A stretch of DNA of 64,000 nucleotides from Antitrichia curtipendula. Its lineage: Eukaryota; Streptophyta; Bryopsida; Hypnales; Leucodontaceae. The DNA is taken from positions 20,500,254-20,564,253 of the forward strand of contig OX579641.1 of NCBI GenBank assembly GCA_951230915.1. The letters are read 5' to 3'. The notes below the pieces were generated by a model. That model was not told the origin of the DNA. It made no database searches and saw only the letters and a list, made by a program, of their open reading frames with translations. Within the stretch, counting starts at the first letter, position 1. Every line of letters starts with the position of its first letter. A program made the translations under genes and the position numbers. Below are positions 32,128 through 44,656 of this stretch, one piece after another.

Positions 32128-34489
32128 CTATCCAGGGGACCAGTACAACAGCAACATAGCAAGGATGATAATAAGAAGGAAAGCCTTAGCTCCCAGCAAT
32201 AGAACACCTCTGACAGGCACAACCGTTGTAATGCGTGCACTAGAATCTGCTGAAACAGACAACACTGCTCGACCACTTGGGGAAAATTCCATTGATGTGA
32301 CGAAGATCATGTGTGCATGCTTCACCTTCTGACAGGCAGATAAGTTGGCTGCATCCACAATGGAGATGTCTCCCTCGCTGCTCCCAATAGCAAGAAACCT
32401 GCAGAAGTAGGCCATCGACTCAACATATTAGGGTTCACAAATGAAGACCCCAATCCTGCTTCAGAATACTCTTCAAAGGTCACCATGAAGCACAAACTCT
32501 GCAGTAATACGTTGTGTAATAAGGATAGAATAGCTTCTAGGCTGTGCAAACTGTCTTGCAAAGTGTCTAATTCAATTTTAAGAAAAAAAGGGTCCTCCAG
32601 TAGTTGATCTAATTGACTATTGGTTATATGTAAATACTCTACGGTCCTCTATGTTTCGTTGCCTTGGAAACCCTATGGTACACCGGGTCTGCAAGGCAGG
32701 TCCTCTAGTACCCATGTCCCGTCTATTGTGACACCAAAAAGGTATGGGTGAATATTAAAATTGCGACACAAATAATTCTGTACTATTTTGCGCATGTGTC
32801 TCAACTGATACGCGTTTCTGAATACTGAGCTAACATTCATTGTCCCTCACAGATAGAATTTGACACATATCTGTGAAAAAGAAAATGCGCCAGCTCTTAT
32901 AAGGACGGCAGTGTAGCACAAGGAAGATGCATTCGGTGAAACCAAAAATACGTCCGCTAAGCTAAAAGATTACCACGTGACTTAAAACTGAACACTCACC
33001 TCCCGTCTCGAGTAATCGAAAAAGCAGAGATAGGGTCGTCTTGCAGTTTCCTCGACTTCACCTCCTTCCAAGTGGAGGTATCAAATGTAGACACAAAGCC
33101 CATCCCTCGTTTTCGCACAGTCACGTACAGCAAGGGCTTGCCGTCATCTCGAGAGAATCTGGCAAATCCAATGCCTTCCCCTTTCGAGGACGGAAGGGAA
33201 GAAACACAGCTTCCCGATGCAACGTCCCAAATTCGACACGCACTGTCGTCGGATGTCGACACCACCAACGCACCGTCCAAGCTGAAGTCTAGATCCTTAA
33301 TTGACTTATGAGCTTCAGGTTTATCGAACAGTACCTGCGACACAGAAACAACCAAAGAAAAACGTCAATGTCACGTCAGGTAGAGGATACTAAAACGGTT
33401 AGGGACTTGTTCCCGACCCTATTTCTAACAGCAACGCATCTCTTCCAATTCCCTACGTCGGTCTCCAATTAGCAAGTCGAGTGTAGGCATGATTTGGCTG
33501 AGCTACGGGTTTCGATTTTCGTGGCGACGAGGTTTGCGTCACAAAACCCTCCTAAATTCGTCGGCACGAATTGTGCTTCTACCTTGAATGTCCATCACTC
33601 AAAACCTAAACCCTAATTCGCGAAATAAAATGCTACATATAAGTTTAAAATGCTCAAAGTGAAGCAAACAGTATCTTCAACCTTATATCACTACCTCGTC
33701 GCCACCGAAATCGAAACCCCACTGCACGAAAACTCCCAAATTCATCGTCACAAATTGCATTTCTACCTTAAATGTGTCTTACTCGAACCCTAAATCCTAA
33801 TTCACGAAATCAAATGCTACATATAAGTTGAGAGTACCGTTTGCTTCACATTATCCTCAACCTGACATTACTAACTGATCGCCCGGAAACTCGAAACCCT
33901 AATTCACCCAAACTCCCAAATTCTGGCAAATTCTGCAAAGCACTCCCAAATCCATCGTCACAAATTGTGTTCCTACCTTGAATGTGGACCACTCGAACAC
34001 GCGCAAATGCCCGTCATCTCCACCCGCCGCAAGTCGCGTCCCATCCGCACTAAATACCAAGCAATTCTGCTCCCCAACCCCTTGCAACCCCTGAACCTCT
34101 CTCTCTCCCTTCTCAAGCTTCACCTCCCCCCCATCCTCCCGCCGTACAAGAAAAACGCGACACTCCTTCTCGAAGCTGCACACCACGTTCTCACGAAACC
34201 CAGCCAGACGGAACGGAGGATCGTCGCCTGTGTCGAAGGTATCCCGCGCATCTGTTAACGTTGAGGAATGGCAGTCGTACTCCGCGAGAAGGATGCGGTT
34301 GGGCACGCCGTTACGTTGGCTGCCGCCTCCTCCTGCTACCACCACCACGCCCTCTTCGCCATCGCCATCGCCATTGTCGTTGGTGTTGTTGTGTGTTTCC
34401 TGTGTTGTTGTTGCTTTCAAGGGCGACACCCACGCGCCTGTGAACAATGGGACGCCAAATTTCTTGGAGCATTGCAAGGGGGGACCCAT
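32128..34489 (-). CDS. STL2P: SEC12-like protein 2 (PREB-type ER membrane WD40 protein)
   Basis: Three exons: 33977-34489 (171 codons), 33000-33334, 32128-32398; 1119 nt, 372 residues. Residues 1-25 carry the family start (KKFGVPLFTGAW), followed by a low-complexity Gly/Asp loop, then blades of a WD40 propeller (LVFSADGTRLAAGGDDGHLR; DLDFSLDGALVVST; CRIWD; ISAFSITRDGRFLAIG; MEFSPSGRAVLSVSADSSAR) and one C-terminal membrane span (about residues 350-369). SEC12 proteins are ER-anchored exchange factors for the GTPase SAR1, starting COPII coat assembly; the plant relative PHF1 assists phosphate transporter exit. Lack of a long lumenal tail fits the STL2P subgroup. The ATG at 34489 was chosen over one at 34687 because family members start just before the GVP motif. 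Junctions are canonical (GTAGG, CAG; GTGAG, CAG). Confidence 0.88.
33546..34000 (-). repeat. Tandem triplication of the exon 1/intron 1 junction of the SEC12-like gene
   Basis: In gene sense the real junction ACATTCAAG/GTAGGAACACAA (exon end 33977) is repeated in intron 1 as ACATTTAAG/GTAGAAATGCAA (near 33768) and ACATTCAAG/GTAGAAGCACAA (near 33583). Units are about 185-209 bp and also share CCCTAATTC..GAAAT..AAATGCTACATATAAGTT. The two extra copies keep GT donors, and the copy near 33768 has a stop (FE then TAA) just before the donor. Confidence 0.8.
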
Positions 34490-34639
34490 TTTGCAAAGCT
34501 CATAACGAAGGGGAGGTGAGGAGGAATCTAAGGTGCAGCTGGTGCAGCAAAGTGTCTGCAGATCTGTGGCGAACTGCCGTTGTCGGCGTTCTTCACCAAA
34601 ACGAAGTCTCCACCAAATGGAGAAAGTCAATGACTTGGA

Positions 34640-34745
34640 AGCTGATTTGGTCGCCCACGTGTCAAGAAGACTGACGTAGTTGACCACCCACGTGTCAAGA
34701 CGTCATACATTTTTGGTTTCCCAAGGAGTTGACCATCCACTTGTT
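34640..34745 (-). promoter_or_regulatory. SEC12-like promoter: duplicated G-box/TGACGT cluster
   Basis: CCCACGTGTCAAGA occurs twice (from 34654 and 34687), giving G-boxes at 34656-34661 and 34689-34694. TGACGT is at 34672-34677 and its inverse ACGTCA at 34700-34705, and TTGACC W-box-like words at 34679 and 34728. These are 165-240 bp upstream of the chosen start. Such words bind bZIP and WRKY factors in plants; actual use is unknown. Confidence 0.5.
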
Positions 34746-37700
34746 AGAAAAAATGACAATTTGTTTTAATAGCAATCCGTATAAGTTACAAAATGAACTT
34801 ACATATAGTTGTAATTTTTCTTAATAGCGGTGGAATATTTATACTAATGAGATTTTTGAAGATTCTTGTATTATTCCCTTGTAAAAAATCATAATTGTGT
34901 AGAAGTTCATTTTGGAACACTCACCAATAGGACAAATGAATGTTAGCTAATACCCAAGTAAAGTGTATAATTTAATATTCAAGTTAATTCAATTGGAGTA
35001 TGTTTGGAACTTGAATAGTATAAGATTCTTTTACTTTATTTAGATGAATGTAGACTAAATTGTGTAAACACTTGCCTGAATGAACATTAGATGAAATTTA
35101 GACAAAAATTTGATGAAATATGGATGAAATGTGGATGACAAATTATACTATTTTATATAGTATAGAAATAGCCTAGGATAGACATTATATTATTTTATCT
35201 AATATATTATAAACATCCATACTATTGTACCTCATAAATTGAGATTTTAATTTTTAATATAGATTTATATGATTTACAGTATATTTCATTTAACCATATA
35301 ATATTAGTTGCCATTCATTAACGCTTTACTTTTATAAATAAGTCATTAGTAAAATTTATAATTATTTTTATTAACAACTTTTATGTTTCGTTTACAAGAC
35401 AAACAATTATTCAAGAAGATTTTTAAAAAATCTCTAAAAATTATAAAAGCCATAAAATAACTCTATCTATAAAAAATTTACATCATTTTAGAATCCATTG
35501 GAGAGATAAACTAAAATATGTGGCAAAAACCACCTCCATGGAAGAGTAGAAGATAGGAAAAAATTAATAGTACTAATATAACATCTTAAATTGCTATTTA
35601 TAACATCTTTAATTTGCTTTTGTTTTTGGTAGTTAAGGACTTAAAATCAACAAAAAATATTTCTAAAAATTGATGTCAAAATTGTTGGAGTATTATTATT
35701 TATAATTAAAATTATATTGAAAAAGATCAAACCTTTCTATTTTTAAGCATTTGTCAAATCACATTTGCCAACTTTGATTAATTACTAGGTAGGAAACTAT
35801 GCCCACCTTGAATCCTTGCCCACCAAATACAATATTTCCTTGCAAGATGAGTCATGGAGAATTCTATTGCTACATTGGATCATTCAAGTATGTGATTTTG
35901 TAGCTAACAAATGTATCCAAATTAAAAAAGCTATTAAACCATAACTATAAGATAATAAAAGGAATATGAATTGAAGATTAGAAAGAAATCAAAGAATTGT
36001 TGTATTTAACTTAAAATGTCGATTTTGTTAAATTTGTAGAATTCTATGATTTTAGTACTTTTAGGACTACATTGCTACTAGCTTAAAATTCAAATCCACC
36101 CCATTAGTAGCTTTTAGTGTTTTATATAGGTGAATGCCACATTTTTTGGAGTCAAAATCACACCAGTTTAATAAAATTATCCATATGTGCTAGCTTCAAC
36201 TTATCATTACTAACAATAGATTGAATTCCCAATATATATTGTACATTTGTAACCTACTGAAATTAAACTAAATGATTATGTTTGAAATTGCTTTTGTTCA
36301 AAGTCCTATATGATAATTATTCATGTTGTGGATGCCATGAAAGGTGGAGAGGAGGGTAAAGCACCCTAAACCCAAATTAAAACAAACATGAGAGAGATCA
36401 AAGGACATAATCATTCATGCAAATGTAAATAATATCTAAAAATTATAAATACAAAACATTGTAGTATCATTGTAACATTCTAATATGATACATTGTAATT
36501 TACGCTAGTCATCACAATGAAGTAATCAAGAAGTTATAAGAGAGAATAGTAACTATGAGAAATGATTGTGTTTTCCGAAGTCATGCAAAAAAGCATATTG
36601 AAAATATGAAGTTGCCAATTTGGAATTTTCACAATTTTCACAGTGCAAACTGTCAACTGAAGTAGGACCAACAAATGTTACCTAGATAGATGATGTTGCA
36701 AGTTATGAAATAATGCACCTTAACTCATTGTGGGAAATTAATTCCCATTCTAGTTATCTCTTGTATTGGGTACAAACTGTACTTGTCACAACATCATCTA
36801 TCACGTTTTCATTCACACATTCTTTCATTTGTTCATATTAAATTGCTACAACAATCATCCAAATATCTGCTCAATGTAACCTTCCAATTAGCTTTATGAA
36901 ACGTTTTTGGTAGCATTGGTTTGGTGCATTGCAAAAAACTTCATTCTCATTTAACTATTACTAACATTGAAAATTATTAAATATATTGTCTGTAAAGATT
37001 GATTTAACGGTCAAGTTGGGCTCCAAGTACTTGATGAGTATTTATGTAGAGAAGCTTGTGCACAATATGCTTTCCAAAACGATTGTCCATAAGAACCACA
37101 ACCACCAGGTTCATTTGGATTGACGCACCTATCATTATTGGTCATTGTAGAGGTAGAAGCAACTACAAATGATGGTTTCGGCTCGGACCATCAAGGTCAA
37201 AGGCTTTATGAACCATAGCCACTAGTAGATTTGATGGCACCTACAGCCCGAAACGGCTTGAAACATCAAAATAATACAAAAAAATATGCCAATTTGATCA
37301 AGCGCTTATCTTCTACTTGAATAGTGTGTTGCACATGTATCGATGTACTGGGCATATCATTTCACTTATATTTTGTTGCCAATATGGTCACTAACTCATC
37401 ATCCAATTGGAATTAACCTAGTTTAGTGAGATCAATCTACACTAGCAGTCTTAGTTTCTAAATCTCTTTATGCATAAATGTCACAATTTTGGCACTTGAA
37501 ATTAACACAACATTTTGAGGATGATGGATAACTTGACTTGTTTTAGAGCACTAAAATTGTGAATTTCAAGGAAAATAGGTAGTTTTCAAAACTAAGATTG
37601 TTCAAGTCTTGATTTTAGTTGGGACTCTAGATCTAAAAATCTAAATGAGAAATTAAGAATCACAGACCTCCTCTACTGCCATGTAGTACACCTACCTCTA

Positions 37701-37883
37701 TGGAGCTAGGATGTTTCTTCTAAAGACATTCTACAATGGAGGTCCCTAATTGTACATGTTCATTTCTGGAAACTTTGCCAATTTATGTTAAAGAAAGTGA
37801 TGATATTGTGTACAGAAGTCACTCCTACCCATGCTTGATCATGGAAAGGACAAAAAACTATTAAAATCCTGAAGCATTCTTTG

Positions 37884-37890
<7 letters not shown>
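34746..37890. other. AT-rich intergenic stretch
   Basis: No gene recognised. Open frames are short and lack domain features. Around 37100-37300 base composition is closer to coding DNA, but the frames are broken and match nothing I know. Confidence 0.45.

Positions 37891-37953
<63 letters not shown>
37891..37953. repeat. (GA)n microsatellite, 63 bp
   Basis: Uninterrupted GA dinucleotides; the all-Ser/Leu reading on the minus strand is an artefact of this tract. Confidence 0.97.
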
Positions 37954-37956
<3 letters not shown>

Positions 37957-39196
37957 CATCATTCAATAAAGCTACTTATAGTTTATAGAAACTAAATTGA
38001 CTTTCTAATTTGAATATTTTAATTGATGAAGTCAACATGCTGAGTGAACATGATACAAACAAAACTCGTAGTCTCAAGTGGCTTCAAAGGGCGAGTATTT
38101 TCCATAGGTGTCACAGAATACGCCATAGGTGCAGAGCCGCATGGATGTAGACTTGCACTGCAAGCAACTACAAGCATTTAAAGGTCTTCCATTAGAGCTG
38201 CCATTGTTGTCATCCTCATTGCCGTGCAAAGGCAAGTTGCTAAGGCCTGAATTCTATGTATCATTGGCATCAACACATACTAGATGAAATTTTCAAGCAA
38301 ACAAAGATTCCTTGATCCATCTTATAGTCCATATATGATATATTCCGTGTAGATACCACCAACTATCAAGATTTTCATACACATCAGAAAATGACTAATT
38401 GTACATTACCACTAGAACTATCACATAGACCCCTTTCCCGAGAATTGATCAACATCCTCATACAATATTCTCTTCTCCTTCTCCTTCCTCTATGTGGACT
38501 GTTTAGAAGGTAGCTGGACCTCATGTTGTTGAAGGTGGACAAAAGTCCAGTATTCCCTATGATTGTCGCGGTAGTGGCGACCAAGCTAGCAAAACCACGT
38601 GTTTGTGCACTTGTAGCTAGGAAAAGAGAGACCATTTGAGGGGCGTCCACCATCACTTCATATACTACGGTCACTATGTTTCTTATTGTCTTCTAGAAGC
38701 AAGCTCTAATGGATTGAATTTCCACATGTAGGAACAATCAAATTACCATCCCAACTAGGATCAACATTTGATCAATCACCAAAAAGTATGAAGAATATGT
38801 AGAAGATGATTAGTATTAGAAGCTAGTTGCCTTAAATGTTGTCATCAAGACCCTTCACCAAAAAGCCATCGTTAGCAAACAATGGTTCTCTGTAGTTGTC
38901 CTTTGTGGATTGATTCAAAGGAAGCTCTTTAAGGTCTACACTTAGTAGAAGGGCCCTCTTGCTTCCAAAACTTTCATAGGGAAATGTTCCTCTAGTTCAA
39001 GAACTACAAGTAGATGCAAATTCAACTCTCTAGAAGGATGGTCATCTTCCAACTTGTCACTGTAGCTCAAACTTCTTGAAGAAAATGTTGTTTTAGTGCT
39101 ATGAAAGGCAATGCCTTGACTGCTGAGATGGCAAACATTTGGTCTCTGTTGAATGAAGGTGGTGGCATAACTTTCATGCTTAGATTTGAGGGAGTC
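37954..39196. other. Intergenic stretch with broken coding-like sequence
   Basis: Composition is less AT-rich than the neighbours and short frames exist on both strands, for example a 96-codon minus-strand frame at 38384-38674, but no family is recognisable. The phrase ACATGGCTTTCATGTTTGGA after the element (near 39808) resembles CATAACTTTCATGCTTAGA before it (near 39165), suggesting a local duplication. Confidence 0.35.
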
Positions 39197-39780
39197 CGCA
39201 TGCTTGGGGGGTGCATTTAGTTCTACTACAACAAACTACGTGCGAACAAGTGGTTTCTAATAAATTATAATTTCAACCTAAAATTTTGAGCATTGTGTAA
39301 TAATAACTATAAGGTTTCTATTGCCAAAATTTCCAACTCAAAAAAATATGAAATGATTTCTAGAAGAGGTTGAAAATGAACTAAAATGGCATGTTTTTCA
39401 ACTCAAATAATTATAGAGAACACATTTAGATGACCATTGAATCAATATTCAACTCAAAATGAGCTTTCAAGTTTCAATAGAGAGTTACTTTTAGGAATTT
39501 TTTTTTTTTTTTTAGACAATTTTTTCTTATATAATATAGGGATGTAAAAGTTATTTTTTAGTTCTATAGTGTATCTTTTTATTTCAAAAATTTGTAACTA
39601 ATTGTTATTAACAAATAAAAATATCAATAATTCAAAACATAAACTTTCAAAGTAAGAAAATTTATTTATTTTTAAAAAAAATTTAAAAAATTTAAAATTC
39701 AAAAATGTATAAAGGATCCAAAGTTTTGTTTGCATGTGGTTTCTAATGGATACTCGAAGCGAACTCCCCGAAGTCGCATG
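39197..39780 (+). mobile_element. About 570-bp MITE-like element (family E, copy 1)
   Basis: Starts CTTGGGGGGTGCA, ends GAACTCCCCGAAG; flanked by CGCATG on both sides (39197-39202, 39775-39780). Very similar throughout to the reverse complement of 44039-44648. The imperfect inverted ends (CTTGGGG/CCCCGAAG) and flanking repeats suggest a DNA transposon with a 6-8 bp duplication. Non-coding. Confidence 0.7.
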
Positions 39781-41374
39781 ACTTTCTTGTTACAATTTGA
39801 GGGAGGTGACATGGCTTTCATGTTTGGATTTGAAGCAGCACTAGCCAGGCAACCAGCGAGCTAGTTCTAGATTGGTACTATGTAAAGAAACAAAACAAAC
39901 AAAATAGTAGGTTAGATTGAATGATCAATTTTTCTAGTTTGATGATCAATTGAAATATACACATGATTGATTATTTATATGCTTGCTAAATCACTAGAAT
40001 CAATATGTGAGAATTTATTTAGTTGATCTTAATTATTCTAGCTCTAGAAGTTGCAGTGGCCTTTATTTGGGTTTATAAATTTGCAATTCCGCACATTCAA
40101 CACGTATTTATTTTATGACATATAATTTGTAGAAAATAAGGTTGACAAGAAATGCAATACATTTTCCAAGCCGAAAAACTAATGGCAAAGATCATACTAA
40201 TATTATAATCCCACGCTATATAATTATTCTCCTTGTATACTGTGAAACACCATTTTTTGCTCAATACTCCACCTTAGACCTTGGCTCCAAATGCTAGTAT
40301 TACAACAACAATTTTGCATTAGGGTTTAAAACAAATAATACTTACAATTAAATTTTACAAGAAGCAACAAATGATGAGAAATTGAGAATTGCTTCTGGAA
40401 GATTTAAGCAACATGCAATCAAAAAGCTCACAATTCACCATGCATTATTGCACTTGGTAGAGGCAAGCCTACTCTAGCAAGGATCTTTGAATTCTTGCCC
40501 CCTTCCTGATCTTTGAATTCTCTTGTTACGGTTCCAGCTTGTTGCATTCAGCAACCTACGTCACCCTTCCCTACTCAAGCCCTGGCAAAAGCGATGACCG
40601 TTCCTCCAATCATCAAGAGAGATCACCTTGATTGTAAGCACTCGCTTTTGCGTAACCTTATTCTTGGAGTGCAAAAGCAAAACCAATGATAAATAAATGT
40701 CAAAAATGAAGTAAATTAAACGTATCAAAAGTCCAAAAGATCATCTTTTGTGGTCAACAAATTGGGCATACATATATCCATAAAAAGTATATCTGCAATG
40801 AAAGATTCTTGAGCCAAGTGCTTCACTAGAACCCTGTTAACAGTTGAACTTGTTGAATCTGTTGTGCTTGATGTAATCCCATAATGAAACAATAATATTT
40901 CCTTCAACATATGTATCTTAGGGAGTTGGTCTTTTAATGCCATTTGGAACTAAACCACGTGGTACTATTTGAGCTTACTTGAAATTGGGGAGGAAAGAAA
41001 ATAATAACTTATGCTTAAGTCAAGTCCATCCTCAAACTTCATATTGGTCTGCATGCATGCATTATGTCAATGCCATTGACTTAACTTAACTTCAATTAAG
41101 TTATGTCACTACAAGAGAAACTAAGGGGTGTTTTAAGTGAGCTTTTAAATATAATTTTGAAGATAAGATTATAAGTAATGACCTTTTAAGGAGATTTTTA
41201 TTAAAAATTTCAATGCCTCATACTCTAATTAGAGGGCTTCATCCTTCTAAGTTGATCCTGGCACCTAGAATTTTATCTAACATTATACTCTAGAATGTTA
41301 GAATATAAAATTTAAAAATAAAAAAACAAGTTTAAAAGAAAATGAAAAATGAAAAAATTTGAAATTCAATTTTA
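39781..41374. other. Intergenic stretch
   Basis: No gene recognised. A 72-codon minus-strand frame (40725-40943) is lysine/leucine-rich without a known domain. A CACTA-like terminus, CACTACAAGAGAAACTAAGG, starts at 41107 and shares GGGGTGTTTTAAGT with another at 58812; no opposite ends were found. Confidence 0.4.
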
Positions 41375-42305
41375 TTAACCCCTAAAGGTCCGAGGCCTTT
41401 TCTCCGTCAAAACACACTCAAAACTGCCACTTCTATTGCAAATAGCAAAAATCTTTAAAAATTATTATTTTTTGCATATTTAATCATAGGATCTTATAAT
41501 AGACTAATAGAAGACTGTATAAAAGAAATTTCAGAAACTTTGACTGCATAGATTGCAAGGTATGTGCATCCAAAGTAAAGAGAATAAGTTTTGTTTGCAC
41601 TTTGCTTGACTAGATTTTTTTACTTTGAATCTTCTTAACTTAAATTTTTTGTACTATTGATTTTGATTTTCTAAGTTTTTATGTTGAATACTTGAGTTGA
41701 GAATCTAGCCAGGAAAAAAAATTCAAGAAAAAACACTTTATTTTTACTCATTAAAAATTTGTTAAATAGAAATAGATTCAAGATTGAGGAAAAAACTAAA
41801 TTGTTAATAGCTCTAAGATGAAATTGAAATCAAATAATTCCAACGGTGAGATTGTCCTAGTAAGCAAATAAAACCCTGTCTAACAAAAAAAAATTGGAAA
41901 ATTATAAAAATTGCATTCCAAAATGAATCCTATAAGTTATTTTTTCACAAAGATACTTAGATTGTTCAAAAAACTAAGATTGTCCATAACTTTCTCATTA
42001 CAAGTCCAAATAGAATGAATCAAAGCTCCAAATGTAGACAAAAATATATAATTTTAGAAAAAAAACTAAAAAAATTATTTTGAATTTTTGTGATTTTTTT
42101 GTGCTGCCCGCCAATCTCCATTTTTGGCTTATTGTGCCATAAAATTTTCTCCTAGGCACCGATTGAAATAAAATTACATATCCGCATAGCTTTCGTAAAG
42201 CCAAACATCTCCAAAAAAATTCAAAAAAAATTGAGGTCATAGGAACCTGCCCGGACCCAAATTGTCCCTGGACCCCCGAGAGGATACATGGCCCTTTAGG
42301 ATTAA
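41375..42305 (+). mobile_element. TTAA family A element
   Basis: TTAA at 41375-41378 and 42302-42305 enclose 923 bp. The left end is CCCCTAAAGGTCCGAGGCC, the right GGCCCTTTAGGA with the last base changed. The interior follows the copy at 23747-24661 closely (CTCAAAACTGCCACTTCTAT near both left ends). Non-coding. Confidence 0.88.
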
Positions 42306-43123
42306 AAAACCACAACAAATATAGAAGTGCTAGTTGTACTACATAAATAATGGTGACAGCTCTTATGACACCTAAAGAAATAGCCTCTAGAGCATGTCAT
42401 ATGTGGTAATGTCATCTATACATCCATATTTATACATCCATTCAAATATTGCAATATCATCGTATATTGAATTTTGTTTGATTAGTTTTAGCAATTTTTT
42501 AAATGCATATATGATGAATGTATTGCCAATATTATTTTTTAAATCCTTGAATTATTTGATTTTTTAGTTTTGTTTTCAAAATCAATATCCACACCATGAT
42601 ATTCTAACGGATCAAAGGATAAATAATAATGGTGTGTGCACTTGTAACCGTTCAATACCTCATAGTATGTTAGATTGTTAGAATAACACATTCAAAAGAA
42701 TAAAAAGCATCAAATCATTGTGGCAACAAATCCAAACTTAAAAAGTGATGTCAAACAATCATGGCATTAAATTATATTGTTTAATTTTGTAACTTAAGTT
42801 TCAAGTTTTTGGTCTGCACCTCAACTTAAAAAATGTAAGTCAATGAATTAGAAGATTTAAACAATGTCCAACCAAAAAGCCAATCATTATTCATTAAGAG
42901 TAATTAATAAACAATTTATTATAAATTACAAGTATGTATTTTATTAGGACTCCACTTCTCTTAGTGCTATCAATGAATGATGATCAATCGGAGAATTTAG
43001 AATTTATGATGTTGAAACTTCAAAACTTTAATATTTTAAAATCAATCATTATATAAAATTTTATATTTGAATCTTTTAATTTGCTAACTGACATTAATTT
43101 GTAACTTGTAACAATTATATATA

Positions 43124-43430
43124 TAAGGTAGTATGCTCTTAAAGCGACCACTTAAGAGCAGATCGCCTTTTCAGGGAAGTTAAACTTATTGAAACAATTT
43201 TCAGTAAATTTATATAGGAAGAAAAATGGAATTGGCATCTAATCCAAGTCGTTTCATATTTTTCAGATCTTTGTAGCATTAGTTATGAATTTTTGAAGTT
43301 CAAACACAGTGGTTTCTAAAAACGACCACCTTCTGAAATGTACACAGTTCGAACATTGAAGAAAGCAAAATGTACCTCTGTGTCATGATCGCTTTTAGAA
43401 CATGGGCGCTTTTAGAGCATACTACCTTAT
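43124..43430. mobile_element. MITE, AGGTA-type, about 300 bp
   Basis: TAAGGTAGTATGCTCTTAAA and the inverse TTTTAGAGCATACTACCTTA, with TA on each side. Non-coding. Same AGGTA start as the elements at 3424, 6823 and 30536. Confidence 0.8.
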
Positions 43431-44031
43431 ATATATATGTATATATATATATAATTTTTTTATTTTATAAAGTTATAAATTCATAAATTTTATATTTTTT
43501 AATTTCTACAAAACTTAATTATATAAAAGATCCTTTTTAGAAAGTTTTAATATTGCAAAAGAGTAGGATTTGACTTATTAATGAAATAGATTGCAAATAA
43601 TTATGGCCTAATGCATCCATAATGAAGGGTCAAAGGTCAAATAGCCTAATGCACTATGGATGAAAAGTCATACAAAAGTGTTAGACTTAAAACAATTAGC
43701 CAAATCCTATATCAAAGCAAATTTAAACACATCTTTGATGTATGTACATATAAAAACAAATTTAGAAGTTGAAATGTATAGTAGATGATTCAAGAATAAA
43801 TAAACACGGTGTCAAATGTAAGAGCATTGTCAATGCCTCTGACATTTTGATTTGGTAAAAGTATTGCTAACTATTAGTTGGTAAATAATTAAAACTTCAC
43901 AATATTATCAATGTCAAAAGACCATCACAAACCACTTAAATTAGATACAAAAATATTCCAATGTGGACTTTGGATAACCAAACTAGATTCCATTGAAAGT
44001 AAATTCAAAGACAAAAATTAAATAGGCCCTA
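43431..44031. other. AT-rich intergenic stretch
   Basis: Nothing recognised apart from a short TA run at 43431-43450. Confidence 0.4.
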
Positions 44032-44144
44032 GCATATCCTCAGGGAGTTCACTTAGAGTATCCATTAGAAACCATGTGTAAACAAAACTTTGGACCCCCT
44101 ATATATTTTTTGAATTTTGAATTTTGAATTTAAAAATAAATAAA

Positions 44145-44192
<48 letters not shown>

Positions 44193-44656
44193 TAGATTTT
44201 CCTACTTTGAAACTTTATATTTTGAATTATTGATATTTTTATTTGTTAATAATATTTAGTTACAAATTTTTGAAGTAAAAAGATACACTATAGAACTGAA
44301 AAATAACTTTCACATCCTTATATTATATAAAAAAAAATTGTCTAAAAAATGAACAAAAAATTCCTAAAAATAACTCTCTATTGAAAGCTCATTTTGAATT
44401 GAATATTGATTCATTGGTCATCTATATGTGTTCTCTATAATTATTTGAGTTGAAAAACATGCCATTTTAGTTCATTTTCAACCTCTTCTAGAAATCACTT
44501 CATATTTTTTTATAGTTGGAAATTTTGGCAATAGAAACCTTTAGTCATTATTAAACAATGCTCAAAATTTTAGGTTGAAATTATAGTTTATTAGAAATCA
44601 CTTGTTCGCACGTAGTTTGTTGTAGTAGAACTAAGTGCACCCCCCGAGGGCATATC
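44032..44656 (-). mobile_element. About 610-bp MITE-like element (family E, copy 2)
   Basis: Reverse-oriented relative of 39203-39774, flanked by GCATATC at 44032-44038 and 44650-44656. It is longer mainly because of a TA microsatellite at 44151-44189. Ends CTCAGGGAGTTC and GTGCACCCCCCGAG. Non-coding. Confidence 0.7.

Noticed and set aside
34490..34687. N-terminal extension of the SEC12-like protein from the ATG at 34687
   Set aside because: The extra 66 residues match nothing in the family and overlap the promoter-like G-box region; relatives start close to the GVPLF motif.
37760..37966. Ser/Leu-rich minus-strand ORF
   Set aside because: It is the translation of a GA microsatellite.
41998..42318. 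106-codon minus-strand frame in a TTAA element as a transposase relic
   Set aside because: The frame is not kept in other copies of the element and has no catalytic motif.
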